This document shows positions 13,816-26,308 of a DNA stretch of 64,000 bases, piece by piece. The number at the start of each line of letters is the position of its first letter. Within the stretch, counting starts at the first letter, position 1. The DNA lies in contig OZ022256.1 in assembly GCA_963978905.1 (NCBI GenBank), positions 33,815,426 through 33,879,425 on the forward strand. The letters run 5' to 3'. The position numbers and the translations under genes were made by a program. Source of the stretch: Trichostrongylus colubriformis (lineage: Eukaryota > Nematoda > Chromadorea > Rhabditida > Trichostrongylidae). Below the pieces are notes generated by a model, which saw nothing but the letters and a program-made list of their open reading frames with translations, was not told the origin of the DNA and made no database searches.

Positions 13816-14055
13816 GGGTGGGGTCCACGAGGTCGAATTTCCGCGCGGCCGCGCGCGATGAGCGGCACGGCGGGTGCGAGTGTCAGTGGCAGGGCATGGC
13901 AGCCTTCAAGCGAGGCAGTGTGGCATGAGTGGAAAGCGCAGACGTGACGCAGTCACGCTCTGCCGGGCGACCAAGGGCAATCGATACGGCGAGTCGTACG
14001 GGGGCGCCGCGAGTGAAACGCCGCGAAGCGGAAATTCGACCTCGTGGACCCCACC
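13816..14055. mobile_element. Mutator-like MITE, 240 bp, 9-10-bp target duplication
   Basis: The terminal repeats of about 28 bp (GGTGGGGTCCACGAGG... and ...CCTCGTGGACCCCACC) are almost perfect. The direct repeat CGCCAACTTG occurs at 13806-13815 and 14056-14065. The GC-rich interior encodes nothing recognisable; long frames on both strands here are by-products of base composition. It belongs to the same family as 13446-13601. Confidence 0.8.
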
Positions 14056-14065
14056 CGCCAACTTG

Positions 14066-17000
14066 CGGCATAATTTCGCATGTACAATGTTGAATGTGCC
14101 AGTTTCGGCTTCTGATAATAAATTTCGAAAGCTGCCATGATTTCTCTTTATCAAATGAACACATTCGACACGGAGTTATGAGTCTCTTATTAAGCCACAC
14201 GCTAACCAACTTGGCTTACTATATTTCTATGGCGGCACAGTATACCAAGAAAACTGGTCTAATCACTACGACCTCTCCACCCATCAACCCCTCGACCCCT
14301 CTACCCAGGATGCACCTTTACTTTATTTCCTCAGGGGATCGAAGAAGGCCCTATTTGATAACTCCTCAATCTATATTCCGCTGCGGTACATAAAAATGTG
14401 ATGGAATTTTTCAATATTCTTATATTTATCATTTGTGCCCAAAATTCAGCCTTAATTTTCGGAAAAAAAATTAATTTTGTCACCTACTTTTATACCGGCC
14501 TTTCCCTCACTTTGGCACACTTCCGTGAGTGTATTTTCAAATAAAATGAAGTGAACAGATATCTGTTAATCATACTGACATGACATAACGAATGTACTGA
14601 ATATTTCAAAATGGAAAAATTTGAGAAGAATAAAGGTGGTTGAGGTGATAGTAGTTATGACTTGGCCTTGTCGTTCGCCTTGGAATTCAGACGACACTAG
14701 TGGAGAAGGAACAATCACAGTCCACGAAAAATCGCCGTTTTTATAACAGGCGTAATTACTCCAACTGAACTAATAAACTTTACTGAGTGCCCTTCCATGA
14801 CCTCATGCCACAGCAGTTTTATTCTAACAAAGCGGCGAAGATATCGCAAAAATTATCCTGCAACCTAATAGAAAAAGATTTCAGCAGGAAGTACCGCATG
14901 ACATGAGATATGTTTTAATTTTCGAGAAAGGTCCCACAAACCAAATATTTGTTTCGGTCTACTCACCTCACTCCACTGAACCGTGTAGGGCTTTCCACCG
15001 GATAAGCCACGGGTAACTACTGTTGTCTAACAGTAAAAAGTTTATCCATTAAGCAGAACAAAAATCGGTGAAAACGTGCAATCAAAGCCGTGTATGAGAA
15101 AATTGACATTAATGAAGCATCAATCGGAGGCCATGTTGTTAGGGATGGCGCGGTTAGCATTCCAGGATAATGCATTTCAAAGACAGTGTATAATGAGGGT
15201 AATGGGAACTCCAAAAGTGGGTCACGCAAATGAAAGTTAGGGGTCCAAAAGGACTGTATGTGGCGAAATCTCCGATGAGAAAGAGTACCTCCGCGCTTTA
15301 TAAGAGCCGTCTTCTTCCACAGCTACCACTTGTTTTATGGTAGCCCGCCCCTTTTTTCAAGGCGACCCGCCTTTTTTGAAAATAACGACGGGGAGAGGGT
15401 ATTACTTCATTCGCTTATTTCTTCACTTTCGCACTATTGAGCACGCGACGTTCATAATTAATGATCCTTCCATATTCGGCCCGAATTACCCCTATCACTG
15501 CCTTTAATTCACATCCCGGCACTAACGAAAGAAGCCAAAAATGTGGAGGTTGATGCGAAGGAATGACGCACAACAAGGTGTGAAGCTCTGGTGTGGATGA
15601 GCCATTTTTGGTCTCCGTATCAGCATAATGCCGTGAATCGTCAACACATAACATAAACTAATTGTCATTGAAAAGTGGAAGTCTTATAGCAGAAAACCTC
15701 ACCCTCATCACCTTGCGAGTATGGTTCGACGAATCAAGGCACAAAACTGTGGAGAACGAGCAAGCGATCGCGAACCCTCATCAATAAATTATGTTATGTT
15801 TAATGACGTAGACAACAGCCCACGTAATTACGGTAAGTAATACCAACACAGTGGAACATCAGGAACAACATCTCAAAATGAGCGGCAACAACAAAACAAA
15901 GAAAAAGGAAATAGTGAGAACAAGCGAGAACGAGCAAGGAGTGAACAACAGAGGGTTAGAAATGTCACACAGCCGTCACGCGAGAATCCTTAGCACAATT
16001 TTTCGGCGGAATTCTTGAAGGAGTTTTTTTGGCAAACCTTTTAAAGGAGCATGTCCTCTTAAAACAGGTGAAGCTTAATCATCCTGCGACTTGAAGGCTT
16101 AGAGATGTTCAAATTCATCAGCTCCATGAATACTTGGAGTTTATATGAACGATGGACATAAGGAGCGAAAAAAGCGATATAACCTTATTTCAAGATTTCC
16201 AATGAAGACAGGGATACGATGTCGTCAGAGACACTGATCGGATATTGCTGAACGAATCCTCAAATAAGCGTAATCGGTGACCGCAGGATGAAGAATCCTC
16301 AAGAAAATAGTGCTTTTAAAGCCGCTGGTAGCAAGGCAGCACTGTGAAGAGTATGGGCTTTCTCAAAAACGTTTGTTGACCCTCCCTGATTTGAGTTTAT
16401 GTATCCAAGTCTACTCTGTCGAGAAGTTCACGTTCGATGCCACAGGGAAGTGCTCGTCCAGAAATAAAAGGCAAGAACTGTCTCTACATCAACATTCTAG
16501 TTTGTGGGGATCACCGATAGAAAAGTCGTGTACAAAGAAGTAAGTAGTACTAGAGAATCGAATGATGCTAGACCGTCACTCAGAGCTGGCGCACGGAGCA
16601 CTCACACAAGTTCTACCATCGTTATGAGAAAGCAAACAACTTATGAATGAGCACGGCCAAAGAGGTTACCATTTGGGTTCGAAAATGTGCGCACGTGAAC
16701 GCTGATCGTGAACATAGCAGATCTGATGACATGAATGACCCTGACGTCCCTCCACATGTTGCCTACCAGAGATCCGCTAGAAATAGAAGTGTAAACTATC
16801 TAGTTGCAGGCGACTAAGCCCATAGGGTGAAGCTACAAAATACGTAGCTGTGTGAGAGAGACCATAGGAGGAATATTAGTGATCTCTGCAAACGCGCTGC
16901 AGTTTGGATACGCACTCTGGAAAATAACAAATACTAGCGAGGCTCAATGAGACCACCGGATTAATACAGGATGATCACCTCTCCAATGCAATCGACCTGA

Positions 17001-17906
17001 GTATTCACGTCGGCAGTGACAGAATGGGGTCGAGAAGGGAACATGGAGGCAGAGGAGAAGGCGTAGAGGGATAGAGTACTCATGTCACTGCAAGTACTTC
17101 ATCACAGATCAGGATTTGACAACATACGGCACATTATTCACGACGAGTAAGACAAGGATAGAGGGACTTCGCTGAAAGACGAACGGAATTTATCCGTTGT
17201 GATTTGCTTCTGTTTAGTGTTTGCTCTATGATTTGAAGGACATAGTTACGATTAGAGGAGAAAACAAAAAAATTGCAAAGAAACCACAGAGGATTAGTGA
17301 GTGGTGCAGGTTCCAATACAGTTAAGATGATGCAGATGGTAGTTGGACCAAGTAGACAAGGATGACCTTACGCGATGTGTAAAAGAAGCCTCTAAGGTAA
17401 AGGTCTAGGATAGGATTATCCCAAGAACGACATGCACTGCACAGCCGATCTCCACCAATGGTGAAATCGACAAAGGAATTAATGGACACCAAGGTACAGC
17501 CCGTATACTTTGGACCTTACAACGACGTATTTCCTGGAAGCAAGGCTGAAGAACGACCTGCTCTCTAATCAAAACTTTGATCGCTTGAGACCACAAAAAG
17601 CTCCACAATCAGATATTGTGAGGTATTCACTTCGAAAGCATACACGGTCATGGACAAGGCGGAACTCAACTGGAATCTTTACCGACCGCCTATCCCGCTC
17701 TCGTGTTGAAAACACCACAACTGGTAATCGCCGATGGTTGGACATGAAAGTAGAAGTCCTCAGTTGTGCCCAGTATAGAAGAAACAGAATGAAAGGGACT
17801 CTTGCAGTAAGAACCCCTTCTCACTAATCCATCCCGAGGAAGTGTTTTCGTTCCCTTTACACTTCAAAGAAGAGAGGGGGGCAACTGCAAACTCAAGCAG
17901 CGGACA
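14066..17906. other. Non-coding region, no supported gene
   Basis: AT-rich sequence with short frames only. Nothing with motif or splice-phase support was seen. Confidence 0.4.
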
Positions 17907-17955
17907 TGGCGCGCGTAGTGCGGATGGCTTTTGCTCATCCGCACTACGCGCGCCA
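17907..17955. repeat. Perfect 20-bp GC-rich hairpin
   Basis: The arms 17907-17926 and 17936-17955 are perfect reverse complements (TGGCGCGCGTAGTGCGG... with the mirrored arm) around the 9-nt loop GCTTTTGCT. The stem is much richer in GC and CpG than its surroundings. No U-tract follows immediately. It could be a small palindromic insertion or a structured RNA. Confidence 0.8.
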
Positions 17956-19377
17956 CCGTGAGAAGCTTGAAAGGTACCTCCCAACGCGTATTGCGCCAGA
18001 CATCGTTCCTTTCTGCCTGCGCGTGCGGAGTGATCATGCCTTCCTATTAGTCTCTCCAAATTTTCTTTACTCTGCTTTAGCAGTGTATCGTACATTAGTC
18101 CAAACTACTACGCTGACGATGCTGGCAAGAGCCAGAAAAGGCTGTCGGACTGTATCGAAGTGAATATAGATAAAGGCTGGACGCAGCTGGACAAAGTTGT
18201 TATCGAAAACATGAGCCCGATCATTTAGATGGGCACTGTCCACCTGGTCCTTGTTTTTCCTGTTGTTGATCGATGAAAGCTATTCAGCGCTATGACTCTT
18301 AGGATTCGATCCGATGCATTTATGAATCCCATTATACAAATGTTTTCGCCTACTGCAAGAAAACTCACCACAAAGGCACCGAATGCCCGATTCCATTTCA
18401 AGTGGCATTCTTAAGCAGATATAAAGTCGACGAATGTGCAGTCGTTTCAAAAAAAGTTACAGTATTTTCCAGTAGCCATCATAAGTTTACCAATGCAATG
18501 TTCGTAGGAATCATCACATTGCACAACTAAAAGAATCACACAAAAGATTTGTTAGGACCAAGGCTTTCTTTTGAACTGATAAGGATCGATGTTACTTCGA
18601 ACTGATAAGGAATAAGCGCCAAGTACCACAGTTCGCCTAGCAGCCCGCAGAGGACGGCTCAGTGACGCATAGCACACAGGCCTCAGAAAGGCTGAGTAGA
18701 GAGACGTTACCGAACGTTATCAGAAGAGATGTCATGGGAAGATGAGAAAAAGGGCCATAAACCGGTTGTCGGATAGAACTTACAAAAGCGGGTCGCACTT
18801 CGGATAAGACGTTGGAGGGGTACTATGTGGTGAGCGCCGGTCGACAAAAACAGCAGTCTTCCTGTTTCAAAAGTTTGGAGCCGTTGAACCGGTTCATGGG
18901 AAAGTTTGTCAATCCATAGTCACATGTATTTTTGTATAGTTGTCCAAAATATGACCGGTGATTGTCCATCAAAAATTACTTTATCTGTTGGCATCGAATA
19001 TGATTATTGCATGGATATCGATCGACGAATTTTTCGAGAAGAGGTTTTCAATGGTATCAACGATTATCAAATCAGCATCAGGAGGGCGGTTCCACGATCA
19101 GCGTCGGGTAATATCTCTGAGGAAAATGATTCCGCGGCTCAGTGCTTGAGTCTGGTGAGGCATTCATGACGGGTCCACTTTGACCCATATCACATGCCGC
19201 TTAGCAAATGTGCCATGACACTTTCGCGTAACTAGTAGATTTGGTCACGAGCGATTCCGTACTATAGAAGGGTACACTTTCATGGAATGCTTGAGAAGGC
19301 TCTTAGTCAAAGAAGATGTTCTATTGTGTTGATCACCATTCAAAGGCAGTGATAGGGATAATGTAGGTGAACGAAAC

Positions 19378-19543
19378 CCTAAAAGAAGACATTAGCTTGA
19401 AAACTAGGGGTCCAGGAAGCTTATCTGCGGCGAAATCCTCCACGGAAAAAGCACCCCTGAGCTGTGGCGGAGAAGGTGATTTTAATTCCAGCCGTCTTTC
19501 TTGGCTCGGTCCGTCTGCTACGGTCAACTCTGCCGAGGAATAT
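19378..19543 (-). CDS. Candidate internal exon, unknown protein
   Basis: An open frame of about 55 codons lies between a CACCTCAG acceptor (exon starts at 19543) and an AG/GTTTCG donor-like site (exon ends at 19378). Codon choice looks coding, with peptides such as SVEDFAADKLPGPL. No family is recognised and no phase-matched neighbour was found. It could also be read from an ATG just upstream (19556). Confidence 0.22.
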
Positions 19544-19579
19544 CTGAGGTGTAGAATAATGAGCATGATAGCCAAATGA

Positions 19580-22500
19580 TACTTATCGTATCGTATTAAA
19601 GCCGTATCGCTCGAAACGACGATGTGCTTGACGTGTCAGCTTTGTGGTGAAAACGTCTACTGATTAGTAACATAGACAGCAATGAAGATGCAGCCGAATT
19701 ACTCCTACCACTGCTATTAATTTCAGCTACGCACAATCCGACAATGGTGCCATAATGTGATAAGGAAGGATCACAAGCGCTAGGGTCACATTAATTTTTA
19801 GAGATTATTAAGAAGACTTATCAACTAGTATTGCCAACATTACGATGTCTGTTTCCCACTTGGTAGTACATGCCACAATAGAGATAAGAGCATCAGGTGT
19901 CATTGGCCATGACATCCAGTGATGGTCCAAAAGAAACTTTCCTGTCCACTTAAGACATTGGAAGGAGTCTATGAAGGAAAACAGAATTAGGGTTGATGTC
20001 CTCTATAATCGAAAAGGCCGGATATGAAGAGGAAGTCAGGATTGAAACTCGCGTTCGGAAGCGGGCCATTCGGGTTGATACCGCGATCTCATCGCTCTTT
20101 GCGGGGCGACTTGCTGCGAGGGCAGGTCGAGTTTCGGGGCTGGTCGGCCTAGCCATTCGCCGTCTGCATGTACCCTCCCCCCGCACTCCCAATTGTTGGT
20201 GATGACTTGGTAGTGAAAGGGTAGAAATGATAAGGAGCCCGATTTCTAGCCGATCCATCCTGCTCCTTCACTGCTGTTGCACCTTAGCGCCTTTACTTTC
20301 TTATTACACGAGCGGCTGAAACAACCCTCCCAGCATCTCAAAGGCTACGTTAGAAGCGAAAAGGTGGGTCGGAGAGCTAGCATGATATCGCAACTCCACC
20401 AACATTTGACTGTGACTCTAGCAACACTCTAAAACTGTTGGTTTCACCGATATTCCACTTTGCAGAGTTAACATATATCCATGAGCTTATCACTATGCAC
20501 GAAGCGTTTGCTGCTGCAAGCTGAAGAATGCTTTTTAATGGCGTTGTGAAGCCATTTCTACGGGCATTTCCATGGATAAGTGTGTAACAGCGATATGTAC
20601 TGCTCGGCATATAATGGCTTCCCAAAGCTGTAAAATTTCCATGAAAAGCCCAAATGCGATCAGGTTAACGAAGACGAAACGAATTGTAAATTTCCCTCAA
20701 AACGTATCAGATGTTGGGGTTATTTGCAACGTAGCGACGAGTCAGAATCACTCGGAGATGTCGGCTACCACGACGACTTTACAATGCTGTTGGTTTTCCG
20801 TAATGAATGTAATTCATTTCCGCCCTCTGTGATCACTCGCGCCTATTAACGGATAGACAAAAACGATTTCGGCGCCTAGACAAAGCCCTCTGCAAATGAG
20901 GTTCGTAACGGGAACAAGCATGTTAGAAGGGAGGGGTGCACCATACAAGCGACAGATTTGCTCATGGCATAGTGGACCGACCACATTGATCGTTCCCTCA
21001 TTTGTTACCCACACCCTAATTACTTTACAAAAACTCCAGATTTTGATCCGCAGATTTTGTGCTTGAGAATTTTCTATAGACCACCCAGAGATCATTCACG
21101 TCAGAATGCAAACGTATACCTGAAACTACGTATATGAACGAGAACTTTTGAAAATACTCTTGGATACAGGGAGAGTTAAGTGACTTTCCTTAAAGATGAA
21201 AAGTCGCGTGAAAGTGAAGAGGAAGGGGCATCGTCGATTGAAGCAATTCCCACGAAGCGGTCCTTTTGCTGCATAAGGTTATTAGACCCTTACAGTTACA
21301 TAAGGCATAGATTGATATCCCATGGCTTAGTGCGCTATGATAGCTACGAGACAACAAATGCCTCTCTTCACCTTGACCTGTAACGAAACGAGTGTGTGGA
21401 ATTCGTATTTACTCGAAACTCGACAAAATAAATATAGAGTCCTAGAAAAACCTATTCAAACTGAAGAATAACACAGGCAATCGAAGGAAATGTGGGCAGT
21501 GGCCGCACATAAATGAAAAGAATATGAATCATGCAAAAATGCGGAAAATGTCGAGAATGAATGATTAACGAACAAAGACGTTATCGAAGTCGAAGGAGAA
21601 ACGCGCAGGCGTTTGAAAGCAAAGAAATCTTCACACACCATTAGCAACATTACATCGGCCAGCTGATGGAAAATCAAAGCACACATTGAAGCTGGAGCAT
21701 GGAGGCGATGAAGGGAATGGCCAGTCCATGGAAATGCAGGAGAACATTTCCGAGGCGAGCAGCAAATCGATGAGCACGCTGCTGAGTGGCTGCAAGGCGT
21801 GGTCTCTCTAAGGCCGCCTGCACGCGCTCGGATAGATAGCGCAACGAACTACGAAAGGTCTACGTGGGCTACTGTTGCTGGGCACAGATTGCTGCGACAG
21901 CCTTAATTTAAGGTTCTTTTTCTGTTCCTAAACAAAACAGAATGGAGGGACTTTTTTGCAAAGCAATAAAAGAGAATGACAAGGCAGATGAATGTCTTTG
22001 TGGCAGGGCTTCAAACAGATTTGTAAACGCAGGTGTGGGATGCCAGCCAGCAAGTAGAGGTCCGAATCTGTGAGATAGGCTACCTTTCCACAAACCATTT
22101 GTAACAATGAAAAAGTGACATGCAATTGACCTTGAACGCCGTGAGAAAGCCAAGTGTAGCGCAGAGTTGAATGCTATTCTAGTTTGAAAGTCAGGAAACT
22201 AATTAAGTTTATCAAAGATTCGCACTTACATTGCAGAGATATGAATATGTAATTAAGATAACCATTGAGCCTTGATAGGCGGGGGTGGTGCAGTGGCAAT
22301 TGGCGCCATTTTCACTGGCATGGTCCGACCATTTAACACTGGGTCAGTGGTCGCGCATACCAAGCAAAAGTTTACATAACACGGCAAACTGTTCCCTTAA
22401 ATCCTTCCGGGTGGATAAAAACAGTGAATAATTCCGCAAGGCATTGCTTCAGCCAGATCGCATTCAAGTGCCAAAACAATCTGAATGGAAGTACAAAGTG

Positions 22501-23370
22501 TGCCACATTCTGAAAAGTAAATGATAAATGTCGGACATTTTATCTTCACATGCCCCAATGATCCATTGAAAAATATACCAAAAGGCACTCGATGTATGGT
22601 TGCCGTATGTGAAGACTTCCCCCTCACGTGGACTTCCTACTTGACACCCTTGACTTGCTTCAACTTTCTAAAACATGCAGTAAAAAAACCACCTGATCGT
22701 TTTATGGAATCTTAGGCTCGTTTGCAGTGGTGGCGTACCATAAAATACAGTAGACGTTAACAAACAACCCCGAGCCCGTCGATTAATCATATTGCTTACC
22801 CCACTGCGTTATAAGTCTGAGGATTTGCATTGTGCGAAATGCTGAGAAGAAGACTTCCACTCCTTATGCTTCTGAACACCCTGTCTCCAAAGAAACAATC
22901 CGAATAGTTCAAAAAATGGATATTATTCAGGGCTGGGCCTGGCGAGAATAATAACTGAAGAGCTCCAATCTGCAATTCGTTCAGATTCTGGAAAACGAGT
23001 GTGAAAAATGCAGTTACCGGCGCCCACTTTTCTAGCTTTGACAATTTCAAATTACTTGAGGTGGTCAACCACTTCTGAGTGGAGAAGACCAGTACTTCGA
23101 CATTCCCTTCACATATGAATGTTCACCGCTTCCTGCTATTTTAGTGAAGCTTTTCAATCAATTGAAACTTCGAGCAGCTCATTCTTATATGGAATTCCAC
23201 GCGCTCTTTCCTGCCCTCACACTAAGTTTATGCCGTTGGCTCCATTGTTGACCAGATCAGAACACGTGAGGTGAATTTCCCGAAGCATCTTTTCTTACTG
23301 CGCCCTAATAGTGCCCTAATAGTTCAAAAAATGTGGGAACTTTTATGGATATTACAAAGAGCAACTTTTA
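19580..23370. other. Non-coding region with one GC-rich island
   Basis: The GC-rich island at 20040-20190 is open on both strands, so coding strand cannot be judged. At 22285 the string TGGTGCAGTGG fits an RNA polymerase III A box, which could mark a tRNA-derived SINE, but no convincing B box follows. No other feature is seen. Confidence 0.35.
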
Positions 23371-23374
23371 ATGT

Positions 23375-23680
23375 ATCTAACGAGGGAAGGAAGGTCGAAG
23401 TGGCCGTTTGCAATGGGGATTATACCAGTGCTAGGGCTCGCGATGCCATTCACCAATCTGCATTCCACATCTGCTGCGAGTCTCTAGGGCAATGTTACAA
23501 GTGTTCTAAGAGGAGCAATGTAGCAAGTACAGGATAAGCAAGCGAGATGCTTGTATGATTGGATAGTTGTGTGGAGAGGTGCGTGGGCTCAAGTTCGAGG
23601 GGTCACGTGCTCCATCCCTTGCTGGACATGCTTTTTCTGCATTTTTCTAAATACTTTCCGAACATTGAACGAGGATTCGC
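23375..23680 (+). repeat. SINE-like dispersed repeat, plus copy
   Basis: This roughly 300-bp unit recurs inverted at 24075-24385. Shared blocks in order are GGTCGAAGTGGCC, AATGGGGATTAT, GATGCCATTCACC, GCATTCCA with TCTGCTGCG, a GGATAAGCAAGCG block, and a tRNA-like end. The B-box-like string here (AAGTTCGAGGGG) is more degenerate than in the partner copy. It is probably a tRNA-derived SINE or a fragment containing one. Confidence 0.5.
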
Positions 23681-24074
23681 ATCCTTTAAGTGCTTGATTT
23701 TGCTATGAGAGAGCACTTATGAAGGAATGAATTCTTTTGCTATTTTATTATGTACATTTCCAATTCTTCGCTTATTGCCATCACATACATGGTTTAGAAT
23801 CTTGCTTCTATAGATGAATCTCTTCCTTACTCACGAGCGCTGCAGGGTACCTTGATGAACACCAGGCGAATTTCTAACATCTTTTCAGTATTCCTTTTCC
23901 ACAGATTTGATAGATACTTGTGAAGTTACAGGCTGTGATAAATTGTTCTACATCCGGTGTTGAAACTGCGAAAAGCTTCTTTGTTCTCAACACTTCGTTG
24001 TAAATTGCCACATTTGCTGTAAAACCCTATTCAAAAGTGTCATTCCATGACAATATCAAGCACTCAAAGAGTGC

Positions 24075-24385
24075 TAATACTTGCTTACAAGGTTTGGAAA
24101 GTGTTTACGAAAAAGTGGCAAAGAAACATGCTCAGCAAGGAGTCGAACTCGTGACCTCTCGAATTCGAGCTCAAGCCCCTATCCAATCGGCTCTTCAGCC
24201 TGTCCAATACTGCGCTTGCTTATCCTATACATGCTGTATTGCTCCTGTTTAAATATCGCAACTCGGCTCCAAGAGACCCGCAGCAGATATGGAATGCAGA
24301 TGGGTGAATGGCATCCCGAGGTCTATCACTGGCATAATCCCCATTACAGATGGCCACTTCGACCTACCATACTTCTCTTGTAAGC
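24075..24385 (-). repeat. SINE-like dispersed repeat, inverted copy with tRNA-like box B
   Basis: Inverted partner of 23375-23680. On the minus strand it carries GAGCCGATTGGATAG, resembling a tRNA D-arm / A box, followed by GAGTTCGACTCC, which fits a pol III B box. Acceptor-stem pairing is poor, so this is not called as a functional tRNA. Together the two copies could fold into a long hairpin with a loop of about 400 nt. Confidence 0.5.
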
Positions 24386-24389
24386 AGCA

Positions 24390-26155
24390 TAGCAGGTAAG
24401 TTGATATAAGTTAACGCGCTCTTAAATGAATTCTGTTATGAAGACTCAATATCGGCAAACTTTTCTTACAACCTAACAGTTGCAGCTGCATTCAGTCAAT
24501 CTGCAAGATTGATTGGCGCTCGAGTAAACATGGTTTTTATACTTCCGGAAACCCGTGCTGTAATTGATACATAAGAAAATTCGCGGAGAGGGCGAAACAC
24601 TCACTCTTCCGCCAAATGTATCAAATCTAAAGAGGAGCCGAAGCGCGCCTTATTTCGAAGGTATAGATCAATGTCGAATACCAGCGCGTGTTCAAGAAAA
24701 AGAGAAAGAAAAGTTGCAATGCAGCTCAGTATAGTATGTGTGTCGATTAGTTTGATTTCTCAACCGGTGTCAGGAAGACTCTACTTATAGAGAAGTTTCC
24801 TTCAGCTTGCACTAGATTTCGAGGACCCCGTTTTAGTAGTATAATGCTATTTGAAATATTTTGCTTCACCTTTCACATGACATAAAAGTAGGCCCTTTAT
24901 AAGTGAAGGCTACAACTAAAACTCATCCATACGATTTCGATCGCAAAGAAACTGATACGAAATTCCATGCCACACTGCCATTGTGCGTAATTCTGTCTCG
25001 CACTCCGATTCTTGATACGGCCGCCTGGGTGGGGCTACTTACGACAGAAAATCGCTTCGCGGCGTCGCACTCGCGGCGCCACCAAAACGGCTTGCCGAAT
25101 CGAGTGCCCTTGGGCCCTGCTCGTTGCCTGCGTCGTCTCTGCAGCACACTTGCCACTCTGCCTCGCTGTGTGTAAACACAATCACGCCCTGCCGGCGCTG
25201 AGTATGAAGGCGGTCTACGGCCCCTTCGTCATTCTTTCCTAAAATTATGGTATCGTAAGGAAGGTTAAAGGAATCGTGCACGGAAAAATGAGTTTTCTCT
25301 TATCCATAAACTTATGTTGTATTTGCTAATAAGAGCGTGTGCAAAGTTCACACGAAAAAGTGATAATCTGAAGAAGCAACTCTTCGTGAATGGTGGCCAA
25401 GAGGAGGGAGGGGTGGGGGGGTAGCGTCGTCCGCCACGGTCCGTGATGAACCGAAGAGTGGGACTGTTTAAATGACTTCCTATTTCCACTATGCATTTCC
25501 GACCGCGGAAGACGCGGAATGAGCATTTATTCGGAGGTTCCGGCCCATCGGCCACCATTTTGAGGAGCTGTACGCTGGGTTCTCACTTTTTCGCGTGAAA
25601 CTTTGCATCTATCCCTTATTGTGCAAACACAGCATAAATATATGGGTAACAGAGGAACTGTTTTCCTTGCACAACTCCTTAATTTTTTCTCTCCCTTCTC
25701 ATCTCTCCTCAACCCGTGGAAACCAATGACGCTCATGCACTATGGTGGTGGGCACTCAAAAAGAAGTTCGAACCCTTCACAAGGTTTCGCTCCATGCGGA
25801 ACTTTGGAAACATGAAATATCTGCTTGCCAGAATGCTTGTAGGATGGGAATCGTTAGAAATTTTCGCAATAAAACGGCGGAATCATAACTCCCTTTGCGA
25901 CTATACAGGATTTCACCAAAAGGCGCTTACACGCGCGATCACGATTTATAGAAATGTAGTGGCGTCACGCGGAAATGGAGCTGTGGCAAACCATTTTTTC
26001 GATTCTCTTCAAGTTTTGAGTGCTTTTGCATTTTATTTCTCTGGAATGCTTTTATCCCGCTGTTTTATGAGTTATGCACGTGATTTCTGCGTAAGCCTAG
26101 GCGACATGATCCGTGAGAGCTGAATCCGTTTTTTTCTGCTGTGAAACGTTTTCAG
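24390..26155. other. Mostly non-coding, with MITE fragments at 25015-25228
   Basis: 25015-25080 resembles a Mutator-like MITE end (GGTGGGGCTAC... with CTCGCGGCGCC). 25100-25228 matches the right half of the TCATACTC MITE at 37142-37330, including GCGCTGAGTATGAA. A plus-strand frame at 25940-26094 ends at a GTAAGC donor in phase with the candidate exon at 26156 and may be its upstream exon, but this is weak. Confidence 0.4.
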
Positions 26156-26308
26156 TACTCCTTTTGCAGCGAAACGTATCCTCGAGGCTTGCCTCCAATC
26201 CCTAAAGACTGCAAAAAACCCCACCCTTCCAGAAACCTTTTTGACTGCGACCCAGACTCAGCACTCCGTCGAGAAATCTTTAACGGAGACTGCATTTCGA
26301 GTCGCAAG
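26156..26308 (+). CDS. Candidate exon of a cysteine-bearing, probably extracellular protein
   Basis: A 51-codon exon begins after a strong GTTTTCAG acceptor and ends at AAG/GTGGGG, both in phase 0. It has coding-like codon use and four cysteines, in YSFCSETYPRG, PKDC, FDCDPDSAL and NGDC. The Tyr-Pro...Cys...Cys-Asp-Pro-Asp pattern is loosely like the start of the TPM/MOLO1 domain of secreted nematode proteins, a weak resemblance. A tiny exon at about 26399-26421 (TTTACAG acceptor, CAG/GTAAAA donor) and an acidic, Lys-rich tail frame ending in a stop near 26602 could be downstream exons. The gene is incomplete and its family unproven. Confidence 0.4.

Noticed and set aside
13874..14209. Arginine-rich frames on both strands
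   Set aside because: Produced by the GC-rich body of the Mutator-like MITE at 13816-14055.
20040..20258. Horizontally acquired GC-rich gene
   Set aside because: Both strands are open and neither frame has a motif; base composition alone does not support transfer.
24078..24200. Functional tRNA gene on the minus strand
   Set aside because: B box is good but acceptor and anticodon stems do not pair; the unit is part of a dispersed repeat.
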